Below are positions 1-9,398 of a stretch of DNA of 64,000 nt, in pieces. This stretch comes from an uncultured Lachnospiraceae bacterium. GTDB taxonomy: Bacteria; Bacillota; Clostridia; Lachnospirales; Lachnospiraceae. The notes below the pieces were generated by a model. That model made no database searches. It had not been told where the DNA came from and was given only the letters and a program-made list of their open reading frames with translations. Location: NCBI GenBank assembly GCA_910578405.1, contig CAJTQO010000009.1, positions 1 through 64,000 of the forward strand, given 5' to 3'. The stretch's first letter is position 1; every line of letters starts with the position of its first letter. The translations under genes were made by a program, and so were the position numbers.

Positions 1-396
1 GCCGTACAGCTTGCACAGGGTAGCATGGCTCATGGCGTCAATAGGAGCTTCAAACTCATACACCCGGTCAGAGCGCCCCTCCATGCAGAAGCCGTAGGTT
101 TTGTCGGAGTTCTCCACGTCCTGCCGGAACTTCCGTTCACTGCTGGGTGCCCGGAGCGCACAGTACCGGGGCTTCCCCTCCCCGTCATAGCCTACAAAAG
201 CGCAGTTCCGAAAGGTATATCCATTTTTCTGTGTGACTGCCTGATAGATTTTGTTCTGGTTAATCATGGCATACACGATCTCGCTGTCTATACCACGGGT
301 GCGGGTCAGATAGGCGATGGTTCGGTTAAAGTCTTTATCTTTGGGCGGCTATATCAGCTCCCCTCTGGGTTTCTTCTCCACCGGCTGTACATAATG
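1..396 (-). pseudogene. DUF3991/TOPRIM mobile-element protein relic
   Basis: Read on the minus strand, positions 348 to 1 are open for 116 codons and continue off the window. Segments such as RTIAYLTRTRGID, CAFVGYDGEGKPRYC and SDKTYGF are typical of the DUF3991 domain that precedes a TOPRIM fold in proteins of conjugative and mobilisable elements in Firmicutes. Directly upstream the frame meets TAG (349-351) where homologues have a leucine before PPKDKD. A few more matching codons (VEKKPRGELI) precede it, then the similarity ends at a second stop near 402. The normal N-terminal part is therefore missing and the gene is dead. It marks the edge of a degraded integrative element. Confidence 0.72.
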
Positions 397-444
397 GTAC
401 TATGTCAAGAAAAAGTACAAGTTAAACGTGGACTTTTTGTCGAA

Positions 445-609
445 TCAATGGAATCCTATTCCACCGTTTTCTGCGATCATGTCTTCCAAATCATCCAATT
501 CGGTTACCATCTCTTCACGGAATTCCTGAATCCGATCCATGATGTCTTCCAGCAGATCACGCAGTTCTGCTCTCTCCCGAATCAATGTCTCCACGTTTTT
601 AGACTTCAT
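445..609 (-). CDS. small coiled-coil protein of the element remnant
   Basis: This 54-residue acidic protein has the heptad-like pattern of a single helical coiled coil (ERAELRDLLEDIMDRIQEF). I chose the ATG at 609 because GAGGAGG lies nine bases upstream; a longer frame to 660 has no such site. No domain is recognised. It lies beside the DUF3991 relic and was probably an accessory gene of the same element. The frame is intact, so it may still be expressed, but no function can be given. Confidence 0.5.
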   Translation of the reverse strand: MKSKNVETLIRERAELRDLLEDIMDRIQEFREEMVTELDDLEDMIAENGGIGFH

Positions 610-660
610 CCTGCACTTCCTCCTCCTAATATATAAGTGTAGGGTTTCAGTACCCAACAA

Positions 661-1045
661 CCAGTTGGGACTTAATAACGGTATACCAGAACGGTAGTTT
701 GTGATAAGATGTGCTTGGGTAGTTTGGGTTGGGTAAACAGGGCGGTTGCTAAATCAGCTTCTTTTATGCAATTCTTTCTCCTGTCTCATTCCGGGCGAAA
801 AAAGGCAGGACCAAAAGAGCTTGCATACTGGAAAGCTGATTTAGTCCTACCTAAATTCGGGTTTCATTATGTCCGTGCGGCTCATTCCCACGAACAACCC
901 TCCTTGTGTTACATAATTGCCACACGGTATGATTTTTGTCAAAAATATGATTGTAAACAGGCCGTCCTAACCAAAACTCTGGAAAAAATCATCATTTTCT
1001 ATTAGGACTGAATCAGCGGAACCCCTTGATTTTACGGGCTTCTTG
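661..1045. other. non-coding element edge with repeated inverted motif
   Basis: No convincing gene is present in this 385-base stretch. CTAAATCAGCTT at 749-760 is matched exactly in inverted orientation at 833-844. A third copy (TAGGACTGAATCAGC, 1003-1017) is a one-mismatch inverted match of the segment at 835-849. The stretch around 1018-1045 (CCCCTTGATTTTACGGGCTT) resembles sequence often seen next to tyrosine-integrase attachment sites in this group. I read the interval as the terminal non-coding part of the decayed element joined to the peptidase gene. Confidence 0.4.
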
Positions 1046-2692
1046 CTAACGTAACCTTATTATAACCTCCTCCCCCCATTCCATCAAAAGCGCCGCCGCC
1101 CCCGTCACAAAAGGAGCGGCAAAAGAAGTCCCCGTCACCGCCTGCGTCCCTCCCTGTCCGTTGCTGACTGCAATGTCCACGCCAGGCGCCACCAAATCAG
1201 GCTTTACATTCCCTCCTGCCAACGCTCCTTCCATCCGGTTTTCCAGTTGGTACCCTCTGCCGGAAAAATCCGCATAGGAATCATATATGCTATTGTAAGC
1301 GCCTACTGTCACTACTTTCCCAGCCGTAGACGGCACGGTAAAAGTAACCTCCGGCGTGGGAGTGAAAAAGCGGGTTCCTGCATTCAACACCACACTGCTT
1401 GGCAGGTAAAAATAATAATGCCCTCCCACCACTTTCACAGGCTCTAACAGGAACGTCCATATGCCCGAATCTATATAAGTCTGCTTTGGGATAAAGTCAA
1501 AGAAAATTTCCTGATTTACAGAATAAGGGGATGGTTCCCCTACATAAATAAGTATCTCTGTCTGCCCCATACTCAGCCGCAGCGTTCCTGGCCGCTCAGT
1601 TTCCACAAGCTGCTGCCTTCCGTCCGGGGCAATTAACGTTATACGGTATATATCTGCATATTCCTTCCATAGCTGCACATTCACTGACCGCTCATAACCC
1701 GCCACTGCCAGCTCTATCCTTTTCACACCGTCCAATGTGCCTGCTGCATGGCCTCCGGCCGCGCCTTCATTGCCGCTCCCCACACATATCACGCTGCGCC
1801 CTATTTCCATTACATTATCCATAAACCGCTCCAGCAAGGAACTGCCGTCATGGGAGCCATACGTATTGCCGAAACTGATATTGACCGCTACAGGCCGACC
1901 TAGCTCCACTGCCTTTTTTGTCACATAAGTCAGGGCGCGCATCATTTCCGTGGTTCGCGGAAACGCCTCCTTTTTCGGATTCCCCAATTTTACCACAATC
2001 AAATCGCTTTCCGGCGCAACCCCTGTGTAATTCCCTCCGGAATCCAGCCCGTTCCCCGCCGCAATGGACGCTACAGCCGTCCCATGCCCGGTGGCGTCTA
2101 TAGAAGGTATGAGGCGGAACCGCTGCGCTTCATCCGCTTCCAGCGCCTCGTTTAGCTGTGCCTGGTGGAATTCCACCCCCGTCCGAAACCCCTCCGGCGG
2201 CGCCTGCCCGCTGCCCTCTGTCGGAGTAAGAGTCTGATCCCACAGAAAAAGAATCCTGCTGCTGCCGTCCCGGTTACGGAAATCCATCCTTGCATAATCA
2301 ATCCCGGAATCAATGATTGCCACTATCGTCCCTTTTCCGCTCAAATACGGATATCGGGTAACCACCTGCGGAATGCAGGACGCCTCCTTCCCCTGGTTGA
2401 TGGAAAAATAAAGCCGCTTTGGCATTTCCACGTATTCTATTTCTTCCAATTCCGCAAGTGATGAAATCAGGTTCTGCGGCAAAGTGACAATGGCATAACC
2501 GGCAATCAATTCTTCCACCGATATCACCGGACTGTTCAGCTTTGCCAAATCCCCATTGTATTTAACAATCACCTCCCATAAATTGCCCTCTTCCTCATAA
2601 CCTGCGTCCATCCCTAAGGTCTTCCTTCTTTCCTCTTGCGACATATCCAGCGCCAGGTTCAAAATATTCTCTATTTTCTGCGAATTCATCAT
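1046..2692 (-). CDS. S8 (subtilisin-like) serine peptidase, C-terminus truncated
   Basis: This 548-residue protein belongs to the Csp-like S8 peptidases of Clostridia, which in spore formers act in germination. The catalytic triad is visible: Asp in AIIDSGIDY (about residue 128), His in DATGHGTAVASIAAG (about 203) and Ser in GTSFAAPFVTGAAAL (about 527). Family members normally run on for about 40 residues after the LLM-WG segment (a GNDPYLYGEKVKAYL-type tail). Here the protein ends in EEVIIRLR right where the mobile-element scar begins. The start is one of two adjacent ATGs behind TAGGAA. The active site is complete, so the enzyme may work, but the missing tail could destabilise it. The precise Csp role is inferred from family only. 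Confidence 0.85.
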   Translation of the reverse strand: MMNSQKIENILNLALDMSQEERRKTLGMDAGYEEEGNLWEVIVKYNGDLAKLNSPVISVEELIAGYAIVTLPQNLISSLAELEEIEYVEMPKRLYFSINQGKEASCIPQVVTRYPYLSGKGTIVAIIDSGIDYARMDFRNRDGSSRILFLWDQTLTPTEGSGQAPPEGFRTGVEFHQAQLNEALEADEAQRFRLIPSIDATGHGTAVASIAAGNGLDSGGNYTGVAPESDLIVVKLGNPKKEAFPRTTEMMRALTYVTKKAVELGRPVAVNISFGNTYGSHDGSSLLERFMDNVMEIGRSVICVGSGNEGAAGGHAAGTLDGVKRIELAVAGYERSVNVQLWKEYADIYRITLIAPDGRQQLVETERPGTLRLSMGQTEILIYVGEPSPYSVNQEIFFDFIPKQTYIDSGIWTFLLEPVKVVGGHYYFYLPSSVVLNAGTRFFTPTPEVTFTVPSTAGKVVTVGAYNSIYDSYADFSGRGYQLENRMEGALAGGNVKPDLVAPGVDIAVSNGQGGTQAVTGTSFAAPFVTGAAALLMEWGEEVIIRLR

Positions 2693-2869
2693 TTCCTACC
2701 CCTTTTCTTCCTGCTTACGCTTCTTTTTGCGCTTCCTCCCCTTTCTTCTATCTTATGCAACGCGCCTCCCATCGCCCCCTTTTATTACATAGGCGTCCCA
2801 CCGGACAGCAAAATCTTTCGCGGCTCTTTGCGCCAAATAGAATTCCTTTTCGGGCTAACGGTTCTCCGT

Positions 2870-2911
2870 AAAAAAGCAGGGAACGGAAAAGCATTGCCCT
2901 CCGCTCCCTGC
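2870..2911 (-). terminator. rho-independent terminator after the ACT/paaK operon
   Basis: On the minus strand GCAGGGA pairs with TCCCTGC, extended by CGGA/TCCG, and is followed by TTTTTT. It lies 15 bases beyond the ACT-protein stop codon. Confidence 0.8.
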
Positions 2912-2925
2912 TGCATGATCATTGG

Positions 2926-3357
2926 TTATAAATTCACAATTGCATCCTGTGTAATTGTATGGATGCCATTTTTACTCAAAACCTCCGCCGCCTTTTCGTT
3001 ATCCTCCACCCGAAGCACCATATAAGCCGTTGCTTCTTTTCTAGTCAGGAAAGCATACATATATTCCAGATTAATGCCGCCGTCCCCCAGCGTTTTTACA
3101 ATCCGGTACAAACTTCCCGGCTCATCGGGCATTTCCACTGCCAACACTGGCGTAATGGAAACTACATAACCGGCTTCTTTTAAGATGCACGATGTTTTAT
3201 ACGCATCGTCCACAATAATCCGCACTATGCCAAAATCTTGCGTTTCCGCAATCGACAGCGCCCGCATATCAATATCATGCTGGTGCAGGTATTCCGTCAG
3301 TTCCGCCAGCTTCCCGGCTTTATTTTCCACAAATACAGAAATTTGTTTTACTGTCAT
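2926..3357 (-). CDS. tandem ACT-domain protein
   Basis: The 143 residues form two ACT modules, roughly 4-70 (KQISVFVENKAGKLAELTEYL) and 72-140 (PVLAVEMPDEPGSLYRIVKTL). ACT modules usually bind amino acids and act as regulatory sensors. AGGAGG stands just before the ATG. The gene follows the phenylacetate-CoA ligase gene on the same strand, a pairing common in anaerobes that degrade aromatic amino acids. It probably senses an amino acid or 2-oxo acid and modulates that pathway; the ligand cannot be read from the sequence. A terminator follows directly, so this is the last gene of the transcript. Confidence 0.88.
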   Translation of the reverse strand: MTVKQISVFVENKAGKLAELTEYLHQHDIDMRALSIAETQDFGIVRIIVDDAYKTSCILKEAGYVVSITPVLAVEMPDEPGSLYRIVKTLGDGGINLEYMYAFLTRKEATAYMVLRVEDNEKAAEVLSKNGIHTITQDAIVNL

Positions 3358-3605
3358 ACCTTTCCTCCTCTTCTATTTTCTTCTCTTCCAGTCGTCTTTT
3401 TCCGCATCCGCCCCATGTGACGTCTCATCCGGCTCCCTATCCACTCAAACCGTAGAACCATATTCATATAATCTGCACTGCATATGTCCTTCCTGACTCC
3501 TCACCGGGCGGATATCTCCTCTACCCACAGCCGCCTCTTCCGGCCCCCTTCCACTGGAATCATAGAACCTTACATCTGGCGGATGCTGTTTTGCCTATTT
3601 CATCT

Positions 3606-4913
3606 CTATCCCTGGTATAAATTCCTCCGGTCTATTACGCGGACCGCTTTCCCTTCGCTGCGGGTAATCGCTTTCGGGTTCACCAGCTTCACTTTCACAT
3701 AAATGCCCAGCATAGCTTTCAATGCATCCACCAGCTTCTTCTCCCGCTCTGCCACGATGCCTGCGTTATCCGAGAACATCTCCTGCGTCATCTCTACCTG
3801 CACTTCAATGGTGTCGCTGTTGTTATGGCGATCCACAATAATCTGGTAATTGGCCGGATAGCCCTGGTTGAGCAGGACAGTCTCTATCTGGGACGGGAAT
3901 ACATTAACGCCCTTTACAATCAGCATATCATCGCTGCGCCCTAACGGTTTCGTCATCTTTACATGCGTACGGCCGCAAGGACACTTCTCATGGCTTAAAA
4001 TGCAAATGTCCCTCGTACGGTAACGCAGAAGCGGAAAAGCTTCCTTAGTAATGCTTGTAAATACCAGCTCCCCCTTTTCCCCGTCCGGCAGCGTCTCTCC
4101 TGTTTTCGGGTTAATCACCTCTGCAATGAAATGGTCTTCATTTATATGCATCCCTGTCTGCGCACTGCACTCAAACGAAACGCCAGGGCCGGATATTTCC
4201 GTCAGACCGTAAATGTCAAAAGCCTGAATCCCCAACTTTTCTTCTATATCATGGCGCATCTCTTCTGTCCAGGCTTCCGCGCCAAAGATACCTGCTTTCA
4301 GCTTAATCTGATCCTGCAGCCCTCTCTCCAGGATAGACTCTGCCAAGTAAGCAGCGTAAGAAGGCGTACAACAAAGAATGGTAGAGCCAAGGTCGCACAT
4401 AAACTGGATCTGCCGGTCTGTGTTGCCCGAAGACATGGGCAGCGTCAAAGAGCCAATTTTGTGCGAACCGCCATTTAATCCAGGCCCCCCGGTAAATAAC
4501 CCATAACCATAGCAGACATGCACCACATCCTCTTTCGTCCCTCCGGCGGCGGCAATGGCCCTGGCGCAGCAATCCTCCCACAAATCTATATCGTGCTGTG
4601 TATAAAATGCCACTACCCGCCGTCCTGTCGTGCCGCTGGTAGACTGTATCCTGACACAGTCTGCCAAAGGCGCCGCCAACAGACCATAAGGATAAGCGTC
4701 CCGTAAATCATCTTTGGTCAGAAACGGCAGCTTATGTAAATCCTCCACCGAACGGATATCCTCCGGCTTTACCCCTGCTTCCTCCATCTTTTTCCTGTAA
4801 AAGGCCACATTTTCGTAAACCCTCTTTACTGTGTTCGCCAGTCTCTCATCCTGCCATGCACGAATCTGCTCCCGTGACGCGCATTCAATCTCCGGCTGGT
4901 AATAATGCTCCAT
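3606..4913 (-). CDS. paaK: phenylacetate--CoA ligase
   Basis: This 435-residue member of the adenylate-forming enzymes converts an aryl-acetate and CoA to the CoA thioester with ATP. The phosphate loop STSGTTGRR is at about 91-99, YGLTEISGPG at about 236, and the C-terminal hinge RSDDMLIVKGVNVFPSQIE at about 330. Length fits the PaaK family (430-440). It heads a two-gene unit with the ACT protein; the 248 bases between them contain no gene. In fermentative Clostridia such ligases commonly act with 2-oxoacid oxidoreductases on aromatic amino acid products, but no such enzyme lies nearby. The exact aryl-acid is uncertain. Confidence 0.93.
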   Translation of the reverse strand: MEHYYQPEIECASREQIRAWQDERLANTVKRVYENVAFYRKKMEEAGVKPEDIRSVEDLHKLPFLTKDDLRDAYPYGLLAAPLADCVRIQSTSGTTGRRVVAFYTQHDIDLWEDCCARAIAAAGGTKEDVVHVCYGYGLFTGGPGLNGGSHKIGSLTLPMSSGNTDRQIQFMCDLGSTILCCTPSYAAYLAESILERGLQDQIKLKAGIFGAEAWTEEMRHDIEEKLGIQAFDIYGLTEISGPGVSFECSAQTGMHINEDHFIAEVINPKTGETLPDGEKGELVFTSITKEAFPLLRYRTRDICILSHEKCPCGRTHVKMTKPLGRSDDMLIVKGVNVFPSQIETVLLNQGYPANYQIIVDRHNNSDTIEVQVEMTQEMFSDNAGIVAEREKKLVDALKAMLGIYVKVKLVNPKAITRSEGKAVRVIDRRNLYQG

Positions 4914-5016
4914 ACAAATCAGTCCTTTCTTTTCCTAATATATTCTGAAATTCCCCTTCCGGAAACGTGTTCCCAAGCCCTTCCCCTTCCAAAAACGGAA
5001 AAGGAACTGCCATTTA

Positions 5017-6312
5017 TCATTCCTCATAAAAATGCTTCAAGGCACGTATCATACCGCATACATCTTTTCTGCCTGCCGTTTCATACGCGGAATGCATGGC
5101 CAACTGGGGCAGCCCTATATCCACCGTACTCACCGGCACCTGCGCTGCGGATATATTCCCCAGGGTGGAGCCTCCGCCAATGTCCGAATGGTTGGCATAT
5201 GCCTGACAAGGCACGCCTGCCTTCCTGCAAATCTCCTTCATCACAGCCGCCGACACAGCGTCTGTGGTATATTTCTGCCCTCCATGGTATTTCACCGCCA
5301 GGCCCCTGTTTAAATAGGGACGGTTGGTCGGATCCCCTTTTTCCGGATGATTGGGATGCACCGCATGGGCATTGTCCGCCGAAATCATAAAACTTTCCGC
5401 TAACAGCCTGCAATATTCCCCCCCTGCAATCCCAAAAGCTTCCGCAATCCGCAAAAGCGTATCCTGCAGGAACGTAGAGGCCGCCCCCTGCCTCGTTGTG
5501 CTGCCCACTTCCTCATTGTCAAAAACAACCAGTAAATTGGCATATTCCTCCGGTTTCCCATGCAGCATCGCCTGCAGCGACGCATACACACAGGCCAAAT
5601 CATCCAGCCTGGGGGAGCAAATGTATTCCTCTTGGGCTCCAAATATCCGCCCTTCCTCCCGGTTATAAAGGAACAGGTCGCTGCCCATAATGTCTTCCGC
5701 CCAAACTCCCAGCTCTCCCGCCACCAGCTCCATAAAAGGCTTCCCTCCATCCTTCTCCGTATATAAAGGCAGCATATCCGTCTGCACCTTATATTCCACC
5801 CCTTTGTTCATATCCCGGTTCATATGGATGGCTACGTTCGGAATCAAGAGCAAATCCCTGTCGATGGACACATTCCGCACCCCCGCGCCGCCTGCCAGAG
5901 CCACCCGCCCGGCTACCGACAGGGGACGGTCTAGCCATGTGGACAAAATGGAGCCTCCATATTTCTCCACATTCAGCTTAATATAAATATCCTCCACTGC
6001 CATCTCCGGGTTTTCCTTCACCTTAAAACAGGGAGAATCACTATGGGAAGCCACCATATGGAACCCCCGCGCCCTGCCTGCCGGAAGCTGGAAGGCAATG
6101 AGGGAAGAGCCATTCCTTGTCACATAATACTTCCCGCCCATGGCAAGCTCCCATGGCTCCTCTTCCTGCAATACCCCATAGCCTGCCATTTCCAACTCTT
6201 TCCCTACGTTCTCCACAGCCTGGTAGCAGGTAGGGCTATGCCGGATAAATGCCAGCATCTTCCTTACCTGTTCCAGCTCCTCTTCTTTTCCTCTGCCATC
6301 TTTCCCATTCAT
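5017..6312 (-). CDS. M18 family aminopeptidase
   Basis: This cytoplasmic zinc metallo-aminopeptidase has 431 residues with the chosen start. Family metal and catalytic motifs are visible: SHSDSPCFKVKE, SPRLDDLAC, FDNEEVGS, SADNAHAVHPNHPEK and NHSDIGGGSTLG. I chose the ATG at 6312 because GGGAGGAG precedes it at good spacing; the frame extends 21 codons upstream without a better site. Such enzymes remove N-terminal, often acidic, residues from peptides, here probably to finish digestion of imported or degraded peptides. It lies 76 bases downstream of the DUF2156 gene and may share its transcript. Confidence 0.93.
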   Translation of the reverse strand: MNGKDGRGKEEELEQVRKMLAFIRHSPTCYQAVENVGKELEMAGYGVLQEEEPWELAMGGKYYVTRNGSSLIAFQLPAGRARGFHMVASHSDSPCFKVKENPEMAVEDIYIKLNVEKYGGSILSTWLDRPLSVAGRVALAGGAGVRNVSIDRDLLLIPNVAIHMNRDMNKGVEYKVQTDMLPLYTEKDGGKPFMELVAGELGVWAEDIMGSDLFLYNREEGRIFGAQEEYICSPRLDDLACVYASLQAMLHGKPEEYANLLVVFDNEEVGSTTRQGAASTFLQDTLLRIAEAFGIAGGEYCRLLAESFMISADNAHAVHPNHPEKGDPTNRPYLNRGLAVKYHGGQKYTTDAVSAAVMKEICRKAGVPCQAYANHSDIGGGSTLGNISAAQVPVSTVDIGLPQLAMHSAYETAGRKDVCGMIRALKHFYEE

Positions 6313-6388
6313 ATCCTTCTCCTCCCGCTTCACATTCCTTCTCTCTTTTGCCAGCCCCAAACTCTGTCCGGCCATCCTCCCTTTCCCG

Positions 6389-7279
6389 CTATTTCTCCGT
6401 AACCAACCCCTTCTCCATCAAAAACGCCGGATCATAGGACAGCTTCGCTCTGCGCAGCCCTTCCGCTCCTGTATCCTCCTCCCTGTTTACATACCGGAAC
6501 CCTGCCGCCTCATGCTCCGCAAACTGCTGGTTAATCATCGGATAGGCGCCCTGCACCTGTGCATAAGCTTTTTCTATATGCACGACAAACATATCCTCCC
6601 CACAAGGCTCCCCCAGGGAAAAAGCCACCACCTTGCCGTCCGCGCGAACCAGCCCGCCCCGCAGCCCCAGCGCTTCCCTTTTCTCCAGGGCGTTCACCGT
6701 CACGCAAAATTCATTGTGCTTTTCCCCTCTCTCCGCACAGTGGTTCTGCCGCTTCCATTCTTCAGCCATGGCAATGCATTCCGCTGTATTCTCATCCGTA
6801 ATCCTTTCATAACGCCAATCCGGATAATTCTCCTTGAAACGGTTGATATGGTTCCTCTTCCCATGCAGTTTCTTCCCGGCCAGAGTAATCAGCCGCTGCG
6901 TCTCATATACATAATCCGCCGCATCCCTGTCATAACTCACCTGGAATCTCCCTGGGTAAAGCTCCTCCAGCTTCTCAAACTGCTTTGGCGACACCAGATG
7001 CATTTGAAAGGGCTTCCCTTTTTGCGCAAAATACTGCAGCAACGCATCCACCGTCCTCTTCCTGTCCCCCTTCCCCAAAGGGCAACTCACAGACATTTCG
7101 GCCTCCTCGGACAAAAATACAAGCATATCCTCCACCACCGCATAACGTATGTCATAAAAAGGTGCCCATAAATAATTGTTGGCGAACGTAAATTCACAGT
7201 TACGCACCGGTTCCATTCCATAATATTGCCCAATGATTTCCCGGTCTTCCATCCCCAGCTTTTTCCAATTGATTTCCAT
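6389..7279 (-). CDS. DUF2156 / LPG-synthase-type acyltransferase domain protein
   Basis: The 296 residues match the DUF2156 family (phosphatidylglycerol lysyltransferase C-terminal-like), built from two GNAT-like halves. Conserved segments include FTFANNYLW near the N-terminus, KKLHGKRNHINRF in the middle, and PMINQQFAEHEAAGFRYVNREED near the end. Free-standing members have no membrane part. Their substrate is mostly unknown; transfer of an aminoacyl group from tRNA is a family-level possibility only. GAGAGG precedes the ATG. It lies between the aminopeptidase and recQ genes, all on the minus strand. Confidence 0.85.
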   Translation of the reverse strand: MEINWKKLGMEDREIIGQYYGMEPVRNCEFTFANNYLWAPFYDIRYAVVEDMLVFLSEEAEMSVSCPLGKGDRKRTVDALLQYFAQKGKPFQMHLVSPKQFEKLEELYPGRFQVSYDRDAADYVYETQRLITLAGKKLHGKRNHINRFKENYPDWRYERITDENTAECIAMAEEWKRQNHCAERGEKHNEFCVTVNALEKREALGLRGGLVRADGKVVAFSLGEPCGEDMFVVHIEKAYAQVQGAYPMINQQFAEHEAAGFRYVNREEDTGAEGLRRAKLSYDPAFLMEKGLVTEK

Positions 7280-7499
7280 AACGTACCTCTCTCATTTCCC
7301 CCTTTTTCCTATTCTTTCGTTTTTCCAACATTCTATGCGTATCCGCTTTCCCGGCGCCACAAAGCTGCCTTATCCATCTATCTCCAAACGCCCAAAATCC
7401 CCTTGTTTTTCCAACCGTTTGCCATGATGCATTCTGGCATTGCCCTCCTACAGCGTTTTAAGCCGCGCCAAAACGCGCCTGCTTCTTCCGCTTCCCTCT

Positions 7500-9365
7500 T
7501 CAGCCCTCCTGCACGCACTGCAAAAAACGTTCCCCGTATTTCTCATATTTAAATTCCCCCACCCCCGACACCGTCAGCATATCCTCTTTCGTCGTCGGTT
7601 TCACCACGCACATATGCACTAACGTTTTATCGGAAAACACAATATAAGGCGGCACTTTCTCTTCCCGCGCAATCTCCGTGCGCAGCGCCCGCAGCTTCTC
7701 AAACAGCCTTTCTTCCCGCTGTGTAAATTCCTCCCTGGAAAATCCAGCCGCAGCGCCTCTTCTTGCGCCTTTCCCTTTTTCCTCCCTGCCGCCCTTTATT
7801 TTCGCCGGATGCTCCTGCTCCTTTGCCAGCTTCATAATGATGCGCTCTTCCCCCTTTAACACAAGGGCGGATTTCTCCGTCAGTTTCACCACCGCATACT
7901 CATCGCTGGTTACATTCAAATAACCATACAACTGTAAATGGTTCATCACCTGACGCAGCCGGAATGCCGGAACCTGTGCAAGCTTTGCGTAATATGGGTT
8001 CCCATCCATACGGTAATTGCGTATTTTCGCCGTATTCGCCCCATGCACCGTATCCACAATCATATTTACGCCAAACCTTTGACGACAGCTTTCCACACAG
8101 CCAATCAGTCCCATGGCAATCTCCGACACATCCACATTTTCAAACTGGGAAAGGCAGTTGCAGCAGTTCCCGCAGTAATTGCTGCCATACTCCCCAAAAT
8201 ACCGTAACGTGTAATCCCGCAGGCACTCATTGGTAAAACAGTAAAACGTCATTTTCCGCAGCCTTTCCCTGTCCCGTTCCGCCACTAACCGCCTGCTCAC
8301 TTCATCCAGCTCCTGGTTGTCCTTATTATTGTCTATGAAAAACTGATTCGTCACCACATCCTGCCCCGCATACAGCAAAATGCATTCCGCCGCCTCTCCG
8401 TCCCGTCCAGCGCGCCCGGCTTCCTGGTAATAGCTCTCCATATTTTTGGGCATATTATAATGCACCACAAAACGCACGTCAGACTTGTCAATCCCCATGC
8501 CAAAAGCATTGGTCGCCACCATAATCTCCGCCCGGCTGTAAATAAATTCCTCCTGGTTTTCCTTTCTTTCCTCATCGGAAAGCCCTGCATGGTATTTTGT
8601 TGCCGAAAAGCCGTCTCCCCTCAGCCTTTCATACACTTCCTCCACGTATTTCCTGGTCAGGCAGTATATAATGCCGCTCTGTCCCGCATGCAGCTCCAGA
8701 AAATTCTTCATGGACGCATACTTATCTCTTGGCGACTGTACCGCATAGTAAAGGTTCGGCCGGTCAAACCCCGTCGTAACCACTTTCGGATTCTGCAAAA
8801 GAAGGATATCCATTATATCGTCCCGCACTTCCTTTGTCGCCGTGGCCGTAAACGCCCCCAACACTGGCCTGGATGGAAGTTTTTGTATAAATTCCACAAT
8901 TTTCAGATAGCTGGGCCGGAAATCCTGTCCCCATTGCGAAACACAATGGGCTTCGTCCACAGCCAGCATGGAAATATCCGCCTGCAGGGCAAAATCCAAA
9001 AAGCCTTCCGTCACCAACCGTTCCGGCGCCACATAAATAATCTTGTACCTTCCCTCTTTTGCATACCCCAATGCTTTCCGGTACTGTCCCGGCGTTAGGG
9101 AGCTGTTCAAATAAGCTGCATGGACTCCCGCCTGATTCAGCCCCTCCACCTGGTCTTTCATCAGCGAAATCAATGGGGAAACCACCAGCGTAATCCCCCG
9201 CATCATCAGCGCAGGCACCTGGAAACATATAGATTTCCCTGCTCCTGTGGGCATAATCCCGAATGTGTCCTGCCCTGCCAGCAGACTCTCCACCAGTTCT
9301 TTCTGCCCTTCCCGGAACGCATCGTATCCGAAATATTGTTTCAATACCTTGCCTGCCTCGTCCAT
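7500..9365 (-). CDS. recQ: ATP-dependent DNA helicase RecQ
   Basis: This is a 3'-5' superfamily 2 DNA helicase of 621 residues acting in recombinational repair and fork processing. Walker A is IMPTGAGKS (about 37-45), the Walker B box is VDEAHC (about 136), and motif VI is YYQEAGRAGRDG. A zinc-binding cysteine cluster (FYCFTNECLRDY to YCGNCCNC) is at about 372-400, followed by the winged-helix RQC domain. A C-terminal HRDC domain follows a basic linker (GGREEKGKGARRGAAAG). Length and order are those of a full bacterial RecQ. GAGGAAGCG precedes the ATG. A tandem repeat lies immediately upstream. Confidence 0.96.
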   Translation of the reverse strand: MDEAGKVLKQYFGYDAFREGQKELVESLLAGQDTFGIMPTGAGKSICFQVPALMMRGITLVVSPLISLMKDQVEGLNQAGVHAAYLNSSLTPGQYRKALGYAKEGRYKIIYVAPERLVTEGFLDFALQADISMLAVDEAHCVSQWGQDFRPSYLKIVEFIQKLPSRPVLGAFTATATKEVRDDIMDILLLQNPKVVTTGFDRPNLYYAVQSPRDKYASMKNFLELHAGQSGIIYCLTRKYVEEVYERLRGDGFSATKYHAGLSDEERKENQEEFIYSRAEIMVATNAFGMGIDKSDVRFVVHYNMPKNMESYYQEAGRAGRDGEAAECILLYAGQDVVTNQFFIDNNKDNQELDEVSRRLVAERDRERLRKMTFYCFTNECLRDYTLRYFGEYGSNYCGNCCNCLSQFENVDVSEIAMGLIGCVESCRQRFGVNMIVDTVHGANTAKIRNYRMDGNPYYAKLAQVPAFRLRQVMNHLQLYGYLNVTSDEYAVVKLTEKSALVLKGEERIIMKLAKEQEHPAKIKGGREEKGKGARRGAAAGFSREEFTQREERLFEKLRALRTEIAREEKVPPYIVFSDKTLVHMCVVKPTTKEDMLTVSGVGEFKYEKYGERFLQCVQEG

Positions 9366-9398
9366 AAACTTTCGCTTCCTCTATCGTTTCTTCACCAG

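Noticed and set aside
25..636. 203-codon plus-strand open frame
   Set aside because: It is antisense to the DUF3991 relic and the coiled-coil ORF; the minus-strand reading has family similarity and a ribosome site, while this one has neither.
709..1005. 98-codon plus-strand open frame in the element edge
   Set aside because: No ribosome site, no family pattern, and it spans the inverted repeats; most likely chance.
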